Below the pieces are notes generated by a model. That model did no database searches and was not told the origin of the DNA. It saw only the letters and a list, made by a program, of their open reading frames with translations. Below are positions 46,372 through 57,619 of a DNA stretch of 64,000 nucleotides, one piece after another (the stretch's first letter is position 1; every line of letters starts with the position of its first letter). The DNA is from Phascolarctos cinereus. Taxonomy: Eukaryota > Chordata > Mammalia > Diprotodontia > Phascolarctidae. The position numbers and the translations under genes are program-made. Location of the stretch: assembly GCF_002099425.1 (NCBI RefSeq), contig NW_018344068.1, positions 9,120,501 to 9,184,500 on the forward strand, written 5' to 3'.

Positions 46372-46385
46372 CCACCAGGGGGCAG
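46372..46385 (+). promoter_or_regulatory. CTCF-type motif CCACCAGGGGGCAG
   Basis: This 14-mer matches the CTCF core consensus very well. It lies in the divergent region between APOBR and CLN3 and is followed by a short CpG-containing patch (46395-46450). Binding is inferred. Confidence 0.6.
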
Positions 46386-46684
46386 TCGAAGGAGCTTTGG
46401 CTATCGCTACCCGGGGCTTTCTTTCTCGCGGGTGCTTTTTCTTCGGTCCTGGATTTCTGGGCTTACACTGGAAAATACCTTCACCTCCTTCTAGGCTAAG
46501 TCTAGGCTTTACAATGGAAAATCATCATCACACAATATTTCATAAATTTACCACAATTGTCTCCTGTCCCTGTTCCGTACTGTCTAATCTCCTTCCCACA
46601 TACATGATCCAAAAGAAAAACACACTGGTATTATTATTATTTATATTTACTGAAGGAAATTTAAATTAAAAAGTATCAGATTAA

Positions 46685-46910
46685 AATCTTTGCTGGGAGA
46701 GAGAGAGAGAGGGAGGAAGGGAGAGAGAAAGAGAGAGAGAGAGAGACAGAGAGAATCATTATCCTCATTTTATAGATGAGGAAACTGAGGTCCTGCCAAG
46801 GATCCCACAGCTAGTGTCTGAAGTTGGATTTGAACTCAGGTTTTTCTGACCTGAGAGCTTCAGCGCTGCACCATATTGCCACCGAGCTGCCACAAAAAAA
46901 GTTAACATTT
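46685..46910. repeat. (GA)n run and antisense MIR-like SINE
   Basis: A GA-rich run at 46697-46754 is followed by an antisense SINE piece with 'gatgaggaaactgaggtcct' and 'cacagctagtgtctgaag'. Confidence 0.65.
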
Positions 46911-47419
46911 ATTTTGCCCTTTAAGGTTTACAAATCACTTTCTTAACAACAATCCATCAAAGCTGTAAGAGGTTAAGACCAGGCCATATGGCTAGCTAGG
47001 GTCGGGGCGGAATTGCATTTAGGCTCTGCCTTGGAGTTCACTACTTGGCCCACCACATCACAATGCGAAGTGGGGTGTGATAGGGGCAAAGGCGAGAGGG
47101 CCAGGAGAGCTGTGAGAGTGCTGTGTAAAGACTGGAGAAGGGAGGGATCGCATTCACTTCTCGCTTTATCTACGTTAGGATTTTAAAGGTAAAGAATCGG
47201 AGCGACCATGACGGGGACGCAGCCATCTTTGTTCCTGGCAAGTGGGGGGGGGCCCTCCATGATTCCAACTGGCAAAGGACCAAACGGCTCTAGAGCCACA
47301 AAAGGGCAGGCAAGGTCCACGTCGGGTCCGAGCCCGCCAGTCCAGGACGACCAGGAGCTCGGCTTCGCCGCTAGCCGCCTGCCCGCCCGGCCCTGCCTCG
47401 GGGCGCTCCCTTGGGCTCT

Positions 47420-47792
47420 TCTCTGAGAGTCTTAGCAGAGCACTAGACTCGGCACACGTCCGGGGAGGAACCGGATGGGAGGCTCCACCTGACCGGAAGC
47501 GCCTCGCGAAGATCACATGATTCCTAAACTGGCACCTGTTTGTTACTTGCTCGGGTCTTCTCTGCACTGGCCAGAAGTGCCTGAGGAGTGGGTACTGGCC
47601 ACGTAGGTTATATGGGGCGACGGTAACCACGTCCTGCAGCTTCGGAGGAGGAGGAAAGACTCCCGATTGGAGAGCGAGTGGGCCAGCAGGCCTGGCCCAG
47701 TACCTCCCTTCTGCCCCTCGTAAGTTGGATGAGACCGCCGGGATCTCCTGCCCGGGGCCAGGCTTTGACCGCTGGTGATTGCAGACCCCACC
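47420..47792 (+). promoter_or_regulatory. CLN3: CLN3 CpG-rich promoter with M-box/CLEAR-like site
   Basis: CpG density is high from about 47190 to 47800. The palindrome ATCACATGAT at 47512-47521 holds TCACATGA, the M-box form of the MiT/TFE (TFEB, TFE3, MITF) site. CLN3 is reported as part of the CLEAR lysosomal network. An ETS-like ACCGGAAGC is near 47492. There is no TATA box. Confidence 0.55.
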
Positions 47793-50700
47793 ATGGCGTC
47801 TGCGGACACCTGGCAGCAACATTCAGACTCAGAGAGTGAGTATTTCCTGACCAGGGGCCCCTCTGGGGGCAGACGCTCCCGGCGTCTGATGTCCAGAGAG
47901 GCCTGGACAGGCCTGGATAATGACCTGGGCTAGTGAGACTCAGGGGCCACGAGTCTGGTCATCCCATGCTGCCGATGAGCACGGAGTGGGATGGTGGAAA
48001 GAGTGCTGAAGTTGTGGTCAGGAGAGGTGCGAGTTCGAATCCTCCCTAAGCCTCTGTGGTCACCGCTGTGAAGCTGAGAATGTTGTTGTTTCACCCCCCA
48101 GGGCTTCATCTTCCCCATAAAACGCGGGGTGAGGAGGGGAAGAGGTAGGGATCGCCTAAAGTACCTTCCAACTCTAAATTTACAATTTCATCTATTTATT
48201 TATTTATTTATTTATTTTTGGCTAGGCAGTGGGGTTAAGTGACTTGCCCAGAGTCACATAGGTAGTAAGTGTCAAGTGTCTGAGGCCGAATTTGAACTCA
48301 GGTCCTCCTGACTCCAAGGCTGGATGGAGCTCTATCCACTGGGCCACCTAGGTGCCCCCTAAATTTACAATTTTATGAATGCAATAAGTTCAGTGACTTT
48401 ATGAAGTCACTTACCCAGTATTGCATAGCTAGGGGAATATCAGAACTAGGATTTGAATCCAGATCTCAACTACAAGCCCAGCAGTTTTTCCTTTATACTG
48501 TAGCTGTTCTTTGATGGGTAGGTCATTCCTCTCTGAAGCGCCCATTTCCTTATCTGTAAAATGGTTCTAATAATAGGGCAATGTCTACTTTTTTTATTTT
48601 ATTTTATTTTATTTTATTTTATTTTATTTTATTTTGTTAGGCAGTTGGGGTTAAGTGACTTGCCCAGGGTCACACAGCTAGTAAGTGTCAAGCGTTTGGT
48701 CTGAGACCCTGATTTGAACTCAGGTACTCCTGACTTCAGGGCCAGTGTTCTATCCACTGTGCCACCTAGCTGCCCCAATGTCTACTTTACAAAGTTATTT
48801 TAAGGAAAGTGCTTTAAAACTTAAAGCCATATAAGAATGAGTTCATAGTATTCATAACGGTGCCTTTAGTACCTATTTCACACAGTTAAATGTAAGCACC
48901 TTGAGGATATGGTTTGTCTCAACTTTTGTATGTCTCCCCAGCGCAACTTAATTTTGATAGATTGCTATTAGATTTTGGATCAGATGAATTATGTGTATAA
49001 AACACTTGATAACCCTTTAAAGGCCAAAATAATATTAATAACTCAGCTATTGTATATCGAATAGTCCATTCACAACTCATAATACTGAGCTGCAATTGAT
49101 AGAATTTGAGGACTGAAGTGAACTTCTCTCCATCCACACATCCCATGCTTTCCTGAATTTGCATTTTTTGGCATGTATTTTGGGGGGATATCCCTTTGTC
49201 AACTCCTAGCACTTTGTGTGGAAACGCTACCCATTCTCCAAGGCCAGGTTTTTTTCTGAAGCCTTCCTGGATTCCCCATAGCTTAAAAAATTTTTTTTCA
49301 GACCTCACATACATCTTTGGACAATCTTGTGCATTTATAATTTATTTTACATTATAGTTATTTCTGTATGAGTTAGAGCTTTTCTCTTAGGCAGTACATT
49401 CCACAAGAGTAAGGACAGCTTCTCGTTCCCCTCCCCCCCAATGCCTAACACAGGATATTGTATATAATAGGTGCTTATTAAATGCTTGCCAAATTGAATT
49501 AAAGATTCTTTTTGCCCTTCCACTCCTAGGAGAGGAGCTTCTTCCTAGAAAGTCCCGTGAGCCAGAGACTCAGTCTGTCCACTGGAGAAACCTGATCGGT
49601 TTTTGGTGAGTGACTGTGGGAGAAATCAGAGGGGATAGAGGAGGAGGGACCAGAGTGGACCCTAGGAAGAGGGGCGAAATGGACAGAGATGGATTAGGGA
49701 AAGAAAAAGTAGAGGGGTGAAGGAATAAAGTGGATGACAGAGGAGAAGGACAGAAGTTAAGAAATAGTTCCTACCCTGAAGCAGCTTATAGTCTAGGTGT
49801 TTAGATGGAATGAATAAATGAATGAGGGTTGGGGAGCCATTTATTCAGTAAAAACTCTGGGAATGCAAATAGTTTTCTGTTTCTACAAGACAGTCCCTGC
49901 TTTCAAAGAGTTACATGCCAACGGGGAAACAGCACAGAATATAAATACATGAAAAGTTGAATTGCAGTTGAAGATTTTGTGTTAAGAATATGTTGACTCA
50001 TTTGATTCAATCCACTCATTTTACAGATTAGGGAGGTGAAATCCATAGAGGAACTTAGTGGCAGAACCAGTACTTAATGCAGAACTTTGCACTTAGTAGG
50101 CTCTTTATATAAAGTTAATGAATAATGAATAAACTGGGGTTAGGACTTGGGTCTCCTGACTCCAAATCTAATCTTTCTTTCCCTATGCTACCCAGATCTT
50201 AGAGATCTTTTCTTTACATAGTCCAACTTTTTTATAGTGGAGGCTGATATGCAAAGAAGTGAAGTAGTTTGGCCAAGTGTGTTGTAGCAGAGCTGAGACT
50301 GCAACTCTAAGGACAGTAATAGGATCTCTATCACAAAGCAGTATATGCCAAGAATTAAATTAGTAGTAGGCCAGATAGGTGCCCTGTTTTGTTAGAGTAT
50401 GAAACAGTTGCTTCAGGGTAGGATAGTTAAAGGGGCCTTCTTGGGAGAGTAGGGCTTCAATCTGAGCCTTTGAGAAACTGGAGAAAGAGACAGGAAAAGC
50501 AGAGAAGAGAGAGGAAAAACAATGGAAATCACTTTGTAAATAGTGAAATGTTAGTACCTGGGTGTGGTGAGGAGGTGCAAGCTGGTCAGAGAATAATAGA
50601 GGCAGAAGGGGCTCAGAGGGAAGTTGTCTTTTGAGCACTGCTTCCCTTTTCATCTCTAGGCTTCTGGGTCTTTGCAACAACTTCTCCTATGTGGTGATGC

Positions 50701-53700
50701 TCAGTGCTGCACATGACATCCTCAGGAACCAGAGTGCACCTGAAAATAACAGCCATGTGAGTGAGTTATTAGTTATAATAGGGCTTCCAGTTTAAAGCTG
50801 GTAGGGACCTTAAGCATCATCTAGGTATTCTAGATAATGGAGGGTCATCCTTATCTTTTCAGAGGTGGAAACTGGGGCTCACAAAGGCTAATCCACAGTT
50901 ACACATTCAGTTACTGGTAAGAACAGCATTCATTCATTATTTATGTAGCATATTGAGCACTAATTATGCTATGGGGTTATGTATAGATAAATAGGGCAAG
51001 TAGGTGGCACAGTGGATAGAGTGCTGGGCCTAGAGTCAGGAAAACTCATCTTCCTGAGTTTAAATCTGGCCTCAGACACTTACTAGCTGTGTGACCCTGG
51101 CCAAGTCACTTAAGTTCTGTTTGCTTTAATCCACTGAAAAAGGAAATGGCAAACCACTCCAGTATTTTAGCCAAGAAAACCCCATATGGGGTCAGAATAG
51201 TCAGATGTGGCAAAACGACTGAATAACAACAAGGGGAAAAGAGTACAGCTGTAATATGAAGGGCAGTTTCCTAATAATCAAATGAAGGTTCCAGAGAGCA
51301 CAGTGTGATGTTAGGATAGAGTGGGATAAGGATATGGGAGGGATGGTGTTGACATGGATGGATATGAAGGGGAATGGGGAGTGGTGGCCAGAGAAAGGAA
51401 CTTTCTCCCTAGGCAGCCTTAGATTCAGAACATGGAGATTCTGAGTAGATACATAGAGCTGTAAATTTTCATTTGTCACACCCTTCTCTAGAGCATTGGT
51501 ATTTGATTATTCCCGCAGTAAGAGGTGGAAAGCATGGGATGGGAAGGGGAGAGGAGAGACCTTCATAATGGTCAGGGTTGGGAGGAGGAGAGTACTAGTG
51601 CTTGGCTTATTGTAAAAGGGTGAGGTTTGAGGTGCTTAACCTTCAGTCTTCAATCTTGGTCAGTTTGCCCCAGTTCTAGATCCAGAGTTGGGGAGTGTTT
51701 CTCAGGAAGGTTGCTCAGAGAAAATTGCTTTGTAATTTAAACTTTGAAATACTCTTCAAAGGAGTAGCAGTTCTTGTTAAGCTATTAGGTAACTGAGACT
51801 TTTCCTTTCTTCATTCAGGTGGATCCAGAGCCGAGTCCAGAGCCGACACCTATTTCTCACAACAGTACATCTCGATATGATTGCAACCCTGTGTCGACAG
51901 CTGTGAGTGTTGTTTGTGGTTCCCTGAAGCCTTCTACTCCAGCCCCCATTTCACCTAGTTAAGGTCCTCTAGATCTGAGTGCCCTGCCCTTCTGGCAACA
52001 AAAAGAGATCTGTCTACCTAATCCATACAAAACAGCCTTTTTTACTTTCTGTGCTCTGACTCATCAGGGTAATCTTTGGTTTCTGGGGCCCTGACCCTGG
52101 ATTATCCAAAGGGTTAAGAATGAAATCTTATTTATAATTTCTATCCTAGGCTGTCCTCCTGGCTGATATTCTGCCTACATTTATTATCAAGATGCTTGCT
52201 CCTTTTGGCCTTCACTTGCTGCCCTACAGGTCTGCAGGACACCCAGGGTGGGGGTGGGGAGGGGATAGAAATGAAAAGGAGGAACATGATATAGTTTAGT
52301 TTGACGTTAGGCATGTCACTTAATTTGTCTATGCCTCATTTTCCTCATTTGTGAAATAAGGTTGGAGCAGATATTCTCTTTCATTCCTTCCGCTCTAAAC
52401 CATATGATTCTGTGGAAGTGCACTGGCCTGGAGACCTGGGCATTGGCCCCAGCTCCATGTCTAGTTATGTGACTTTGAGCCAATTACTTGTCTGTATTCT
52501 TCAGTTTCCTCTTCTTTAAAATAGGAGGTTTGGTCTAGGTGTTGCTAAGATCTCTTCTGCTTCTAAGTGACTTTTAAGATGGGATCTGGGTGGTAAGTGG
52601 GAGGAAGAGAAGCAGAATGCTGGAAACACGTAAAAAAGATCATGGTCTGAGAGTTCAATGGGGTTAAAATTGGAGGAGGGAAAGACTAATTGACCACCTT
52701 TGTCTCTAGCCCTCGAATTATCCTTTGTGGGGCCTGTGCTGCTAGTAGCTTCCTTCTGGTTGCCTTTTCCCAGAAAGTTATGACAAGCCTAAGTGGTGAG
52801 TGGTGTGATTGGGAGACTAGTCCACAGGACGGTTTAGTTTGTACGATTGGGGTGGCAGGGTTGGGGCAAAATGACACAAGGTCAGGGCTACATGAAGAGA
52901 AAGATTTGGTCAATTCCATGGGGCTGACCCTTTCTCTGTCCCCACCTTCCTAACTCTAGGTGTGGTCCTGACCAGTATTTCCTGTGGACTGGGGGAGATA
53001 ACCTTTCTAGCCCTTACTGCCTTTTACCCCAGGTAAATTAAGTGAAGGAAAAGAGTTTGAGGCAGGGTTTTTCTTTTCTTTTTTTTTTTTGAGGGGATGC
53101 AGGGAGTTCGGAGCATAGCAGTCCCCCTGATCTCAGTCCTACATCTCTTCTTCTTGGCTGTCTCTTTTTCAGTGAGGTGGTTTCCTGGTGGTCCTCAGGC
53201 ACTGGTGGGGCAGGAGTACTGGGGGCCTTGTCCTACCTCGGTCTGACCCTGGTTGGTCTTTCCCCTGAAAACACACTAATCTCTATGCTGGGCATCCCTG
53301 TTCTTCTGCTGGCCACGTGAGTATCTCTTCCTGTTTCAACTTCTGTACTGTCCTTTAGGGAGTGGAAAAGGGATATGAGTCAGGAAGAGGGAAGAAACTT
53401 TGAGACTCTCTCCTCTTTCTTTTTTCTTTCTTCCAGTTACTTTCTGCTGCTCAAGTCTCCAGATTCATTGGCCTCCCAAAGAGATGGGGTGCTTGAGACC
53501 TCAGCTCAGCAGCCCCTCGCAGCAGGAGAGAGCTCAAAACCCCGTGAGTGAGTTGGTTTTCTTACCAAGCCTAGGAGACAGCCTGGTAGACGAACTTGTT
53601 CTGTGATGTTGGTCACATCACTTAGGCTATTGGGGTCTTACTTTCTTCACTTGGCAAATGAGAATAATAAGCTCTGGTTCACAGGTACTTGGGGTGGGGT

Positions 53701-56365
53701 GGGTCATATGAGGTCAAACATAGGAAAACATTGTGGAAACGATATCATTGCCTGCAGTTAGGAATTATTATTATGACTAATGATATCTTATTGTGTGACA
53801 TAGTGAAAAGAGCATTGGATTTGAAGTCAGGGGATCTGCGTTGTTAATCCCAATTCTGTTACTTAACTGTTTGTATAATCTTGGGTTTCTTCATCTATAA
53901 AATGAGAGAGTTAGAATAGGTGACCTCTAAGATCCCTTTTAGCCCTAAATCTGTGATCCCTTTAGACCTCCTTTTTAAAAAATACATTTTTTATTACTAA
54001 TAAACTTTAACAAGTGTAAACATTTCAATGTGCTTAGAAAAACAAAAAGAGAATTGTATATGAAACCGGGGAATTCTGTTATGTACATTTTGCCTTTTCT
54101 TCCCCTCTAACATGTACATCTCAGGATTTAAAAATATATGTAGTCCAGGGGCAGCTAGGTGGCGCAGTGGATAGAGCACTGGCTCTGGAGTTAGGAGGAC
54201 CTGAGTTCAAATCCAGGCTCAGACGCGTAACACTTACTAGCTCTGTGACCCTGGGCAAGTGACTTAACCCTAATGCCTAGCCAAAAAAAAAAGTACATCT
54301 ATATCTACATATCTATCTATAGATAGATATGTGTGTATATATCTATATCTATATCTATATATATCTATATGTAGATATAGATGTAGATATATATTTCAAA
54401 TTTACCATGGCAGTTCTGACAGTTCTCTGCTTGTCTGTGGGCCTCTTTTCCTGGGCCTTCTCATCAAGAGGGTAAAGGATCAAATTCTTTCTAATTCACT
54501 CCTCTTTTCTAGCAGACCCCAACTTCAATCAGAGCCTCTCTTTCAGTGACAGGTGGAATGTTTTTAAGGTATGGGGGAACAGGATAGGGGTAAAGTGATA
54601 TTACTTTTGATGTGGGGGTAGGTAAGGGAATAGGGTCATTAATGGGGGGGTTATTGTTCTAGTGTCTGGCCAGAGAACTGTCAGGCCTAGAGCTGAATCT
54701 AACTTTGCATCAAAAGCTCACCCTCTTAACCTCTGAACCTTCCAGGGTCTCCTGAAATACATCGTCCCCTTGACTCTAGTTTATTTTGCTGAGTATTTTA
54801 TCAACCAGGGGCTGGTGAGTAAGAAGATGTTGGGGAGGGAAATCAGGAAAAGGGAGTGTGAGGATTAATACCTGAGGGTGGGATAAAGGGGTAGGGAGGA
54901 GGCATTCATAACTCCCTTTAATCTACTTCTCTACCTAGTTTGAGCTCCTTTTCTTCAGAAACACATCTCTGAACCATGCCCAGCAGTACCGATGGTGAGA
55001 ATAGAAGTGGGGGGAGGGTGCCTGAAGGGGGCAGGTTCTTCTGAGAACAGGGCTCTTCCAATAGAAGGGGAGCCCTTCTTACCACTCAGTTCTTCACAGG
55101 TACCAGATGCTATACCAAGTTGGAGTCTTTGTCTCCCGATCCTCTCTCCGTTGCTGCCACTTCCGTTACATTTGGCTGTTGGCAGTGCTTCAGGTACAGT
55201 TCCCAGTTCTCTTTTGAAATCCTTTTGTTCCTTCATCCTTCCTTTGTTTACAAGTCCCCAGCACGTTTATCATTCACTTGACTCCTAGAGACACTTGCTG
55301 GTGGAAAACAGGGAACCTGAGCCTTAGGCAAACTTTGGGTGTTGTAATGAAAAGAGCCCTGGACTTTAATTCAGGATACCAGCTATGCTAGTTACTTGCT
55401 ATGGACCCGTAGGGAAAGTCATGTAACTTCTGCCTTTTTATTCATCTTGCAAATGGGGAGCGTAATCCTTGTATTACCCACATCAGAGGTTTGTTGTGGG
55501 AAGAGTTGTGCTTTAAGGTTTACAGAGTGCGCCATAAGTGTGAGATTGGTATCAACGAAGAGTTTCTTTTGTTTAGCTTTTTTTTCCCCTTTTTTCTAGC
55601 TCTGAGAATCCTATTGAAGTTCATTATTAGTCTATCCCAGGGATGGGGAACCTTCAGCCTCGATGCCACATGTGACCCTCTAGTTGCTCAAGTTCGGCCC
55701 TTTGACTGAATACAAAGTTCACAGAACAAATGCCCTTAATACAAGGATTTGTTCTGTAAAGCTTAGATTCAATCAAAAGGCCTCACCCATAGACTCTGTC
55801 CCTTCTCCTTTCAGGGCTATGCCCTTCCCTACTTAGTGATTCTGTTACTGACATCCAGTTCTTTTTCTCCACTAGTTCCTGAATCTGGGCTTCCTGATGG
55901 CTGAAGTGTGGTTCAATTTCCTTCCCAGTATCTACCTTGTTTTCCTGATCATTTTGTATGAGGGATTCTTGGGTGGGGCTGCCTATGTAAACACCTTCCA
56001 CCGAGTTGCCGTTGAGGTCAGCAGGATTGGGGTGTGGGGATCACGGGGAGGGGGAGGAAATAGACTCCTAGAGTGAGCGTACAAGGTCTTGTAGTCTGAT
56101 TTATCATGTAGTCAGGTACTGCTCCTTAGTTTTGTGAGTCTGAAGTACCTAGTCCCTAACCCTATGAAGGGGAGGGTAAAGCAATAATTGGGGAGGAGGA
56201 GGAGAAAATGGAGATTCTTTTGACTGATCTCTCCTTTGCTCCTAGACCCAGGATGAGCACCGGGAATTTGCCATGGCAACTGCCTGCATAGCAGATACCT
56301 TGGGGATCTCTCTGTCAGGGGCCTTGGCCTTGCCTCTGCATGATTTCCTATGCCAGAGTCATTGA
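47793..56365 (+). CDS. CLN3: CLN3 (battenin), lysosomal membrane protein
   Basis: CLN3 is the multi-pass lysosomal/endosomal protein lost in juvenile Batten disease and needed for clearing glycerophosphodiesters. Fifteen exons: 47793-47835, 49530-49605, 50660-50756, 51819-51902, 52150-52229, 52710-52795, 52960-53032, 53173-53316, 53437-53543, 54513-54568, 54746-54814, 54939-54994, 55100-55193, 55876-56016, 56246-56365. They join in frame to 441 residues (human 438). Conserved blocks are [59 protein letters not shown] and [14 protein letters not shown]. Sequons occur at Asn63, Asn69 and Asn87. The M(x)9G sorting motif is kept (Met412-Gly422). The human LI dileucine is PLA here (254-256), and the C-terminal tetrapeptide is CQSH instead of CQLS. 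Exon 10 has a TAGCAG tandem acceptor. The N-terminal 30 residues are diverged. Confidence 0.96.
48185..48357 (-). repeat. Antisense SINE with (TTTA)n tail in CLN3 intron 1
   Basis: The reversed head ends in 'ccactgggccacctaggtgc'. The tail is a run of ATTT units at 48191-48220. A second antisense SINE with a (TTTTA)n tail at 48591-48636 covers 48591-48776. Plus-strand MIR-like sequence is at about 47980-48060. Confidence 0.85.
49400..49500 (+). repeat. L2-type 3' end in CLN3 intron 1
   Basis: Ends with 'ggtgcttattaaatgcttgc', typical of the L2 terminus. Confidence 0.5.
50990..51235 (+). repeat. SINE with BovB-type tail in CLN3 intron 3
   Basis: The tRNA-like head 'ggtggcacagtggatagagt' is followed by the tail 'aaatggcaaaccactccagt' and 'acgactgaataacaacaa', which is the BovB 3' end also seen at 19152. 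Confidence 0.85.
54148..54400 (+). repeat. SINE followed by (ATCT)n in CLN3 intron 9
   Basis: A well-kept tRNA-headed SINE at 54148-54292 ends in an A tail. A tract of ATCT/TATC units follows to about 54400. It stands about 110 bp upstream of exon 10. Confidence 0.85.
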
Positions 56366-57095
56366 CACTTGACCGATCTTGGAGCCCTTCCTATAGCCTG
56401 GGAACAGAATAAGCTAGAGGATGTACTCTTCTGTGACTTTTATAGTCCAAATCCTCTGGATTTGGATGCAAGAGAGACTTAATGAATGTGCTTGTTACAG
56501 TGGGGCCAAGTGGATGTTTGGGGGCCCTGGAAGAATGTCCAGGAAGATCCATATAATTTATCTTCTACCGATAAACTGAGCTTTCGACATCAGACTATCA
56601 ATTGAGTACTGAAATTTGACATTCATGCTCTCCCATTAACAACATATTTTATCAAATAGCCCTGTGTTCTCTTTCTGCAGAAGGAATGTAGATGTGCATG
56701 AAGCATAACAAGGGTCAGCAGATATATTTGGGAGTTAAAAGGAATGTTTGAGGTTCTGAATGTGCTCAGCTGAGGAGAACCAATGAGGGTTAGTCTGCCG
56801 TCTAAAAGCTGATGTGGTAGGTTTTCATGATGCTAGCTAGGCCTTTGGGGTGAGGCTTCCACAGCAGGGACTCAAAATAATCCTTCCTTCCTAATGAATA
56901 GCATAAACTTATTTTTGTTTCATTACAGGATAGGGTATACAATGGTTCCTAGGTACCATATGGCTGTGGTATATCAAACAATACCCCTCTGTCCCCAGTT
57001 CCTCTCCCAGTTCTTTCCTTATTCTTCCGCCTCTACAATTAACACTACAGGAATAGTCCTGTTGACATGATTATTATACCTCACTAATAAGATGC

Positions 57096-57101
57096 AATAA
57101 A
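57096..57101 (+). terminator. CLN3: CLN3 polyadenylation signal AATAAA
   Basis: A canonical signal 731 nt after the CLN3 stop, in 'gatgcaataaagtgcc'. A T-rich stretch follows. Confidence 0.65.
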
Positions 57102-57261
57102 GTGCCCATTAAAATTATCTTAAATGTCACTTTGGACTGTTTTTCCTTTGGCAAAAAACTATAAACACTTTTTATGAAAATAGTTACATTTTGTAGCTGT
57201 TTTTCACTCCTGTCCCTTCTTATCCCAAAGGAAGTATTTAAAAATCAATCTATAACTGCTT

Positions 57262-57612
57262 TTTTAAAAATTTGTTAATTTATTTTGATTTATCAACAAT
57301 CACTTCCATATGCTTTTGAGTTTAAAATTTTTCTCCCCCTTCCTCCCCACCACCCTCCCCAAGATGGCATACTATCTGATATAGGCTATACATTTACATT
57401 CCTATTAAACATGTTTTCACATTAGTGATGTTGTAAGTAAAAATTAAAACCAATAGGAGGAACCATCAGAAAGAGGAAAAAAACTCAACAGAAGGTAATA
57501 ATAAGTGATAGTGATTCAACTTCCACAGTTCTTTCTTTGGATGTGGACAGCATTTTCCAACATGAGGCCTCTGGAGATGTCTTAGATCGTTGTGTTGCTG
57601 AGAAGGGTTAAG
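57262..57612 (-). repeat. LINE 3'-UTR-type repeat, antisense
   Basis: The same element as at 29600-29960 in PITP intron 10, with matching pieces 'acaatcacttccatatgctt' and 'aaccaataggaggaacc'. Likely an L1-type 3' UTR; the family is uncertain. Confidence 0.5.
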
Positions 57613-57619
57613 TTGTAAC

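Noticed and set aside
47175-47822. 215-residue open frame on the minus strand over the CLN3 promoter
   Set aside because: It lies in CpG-rich DNA where stops are rare, covers CLN3 exon 1 in antisense and shows no domain I recognise.
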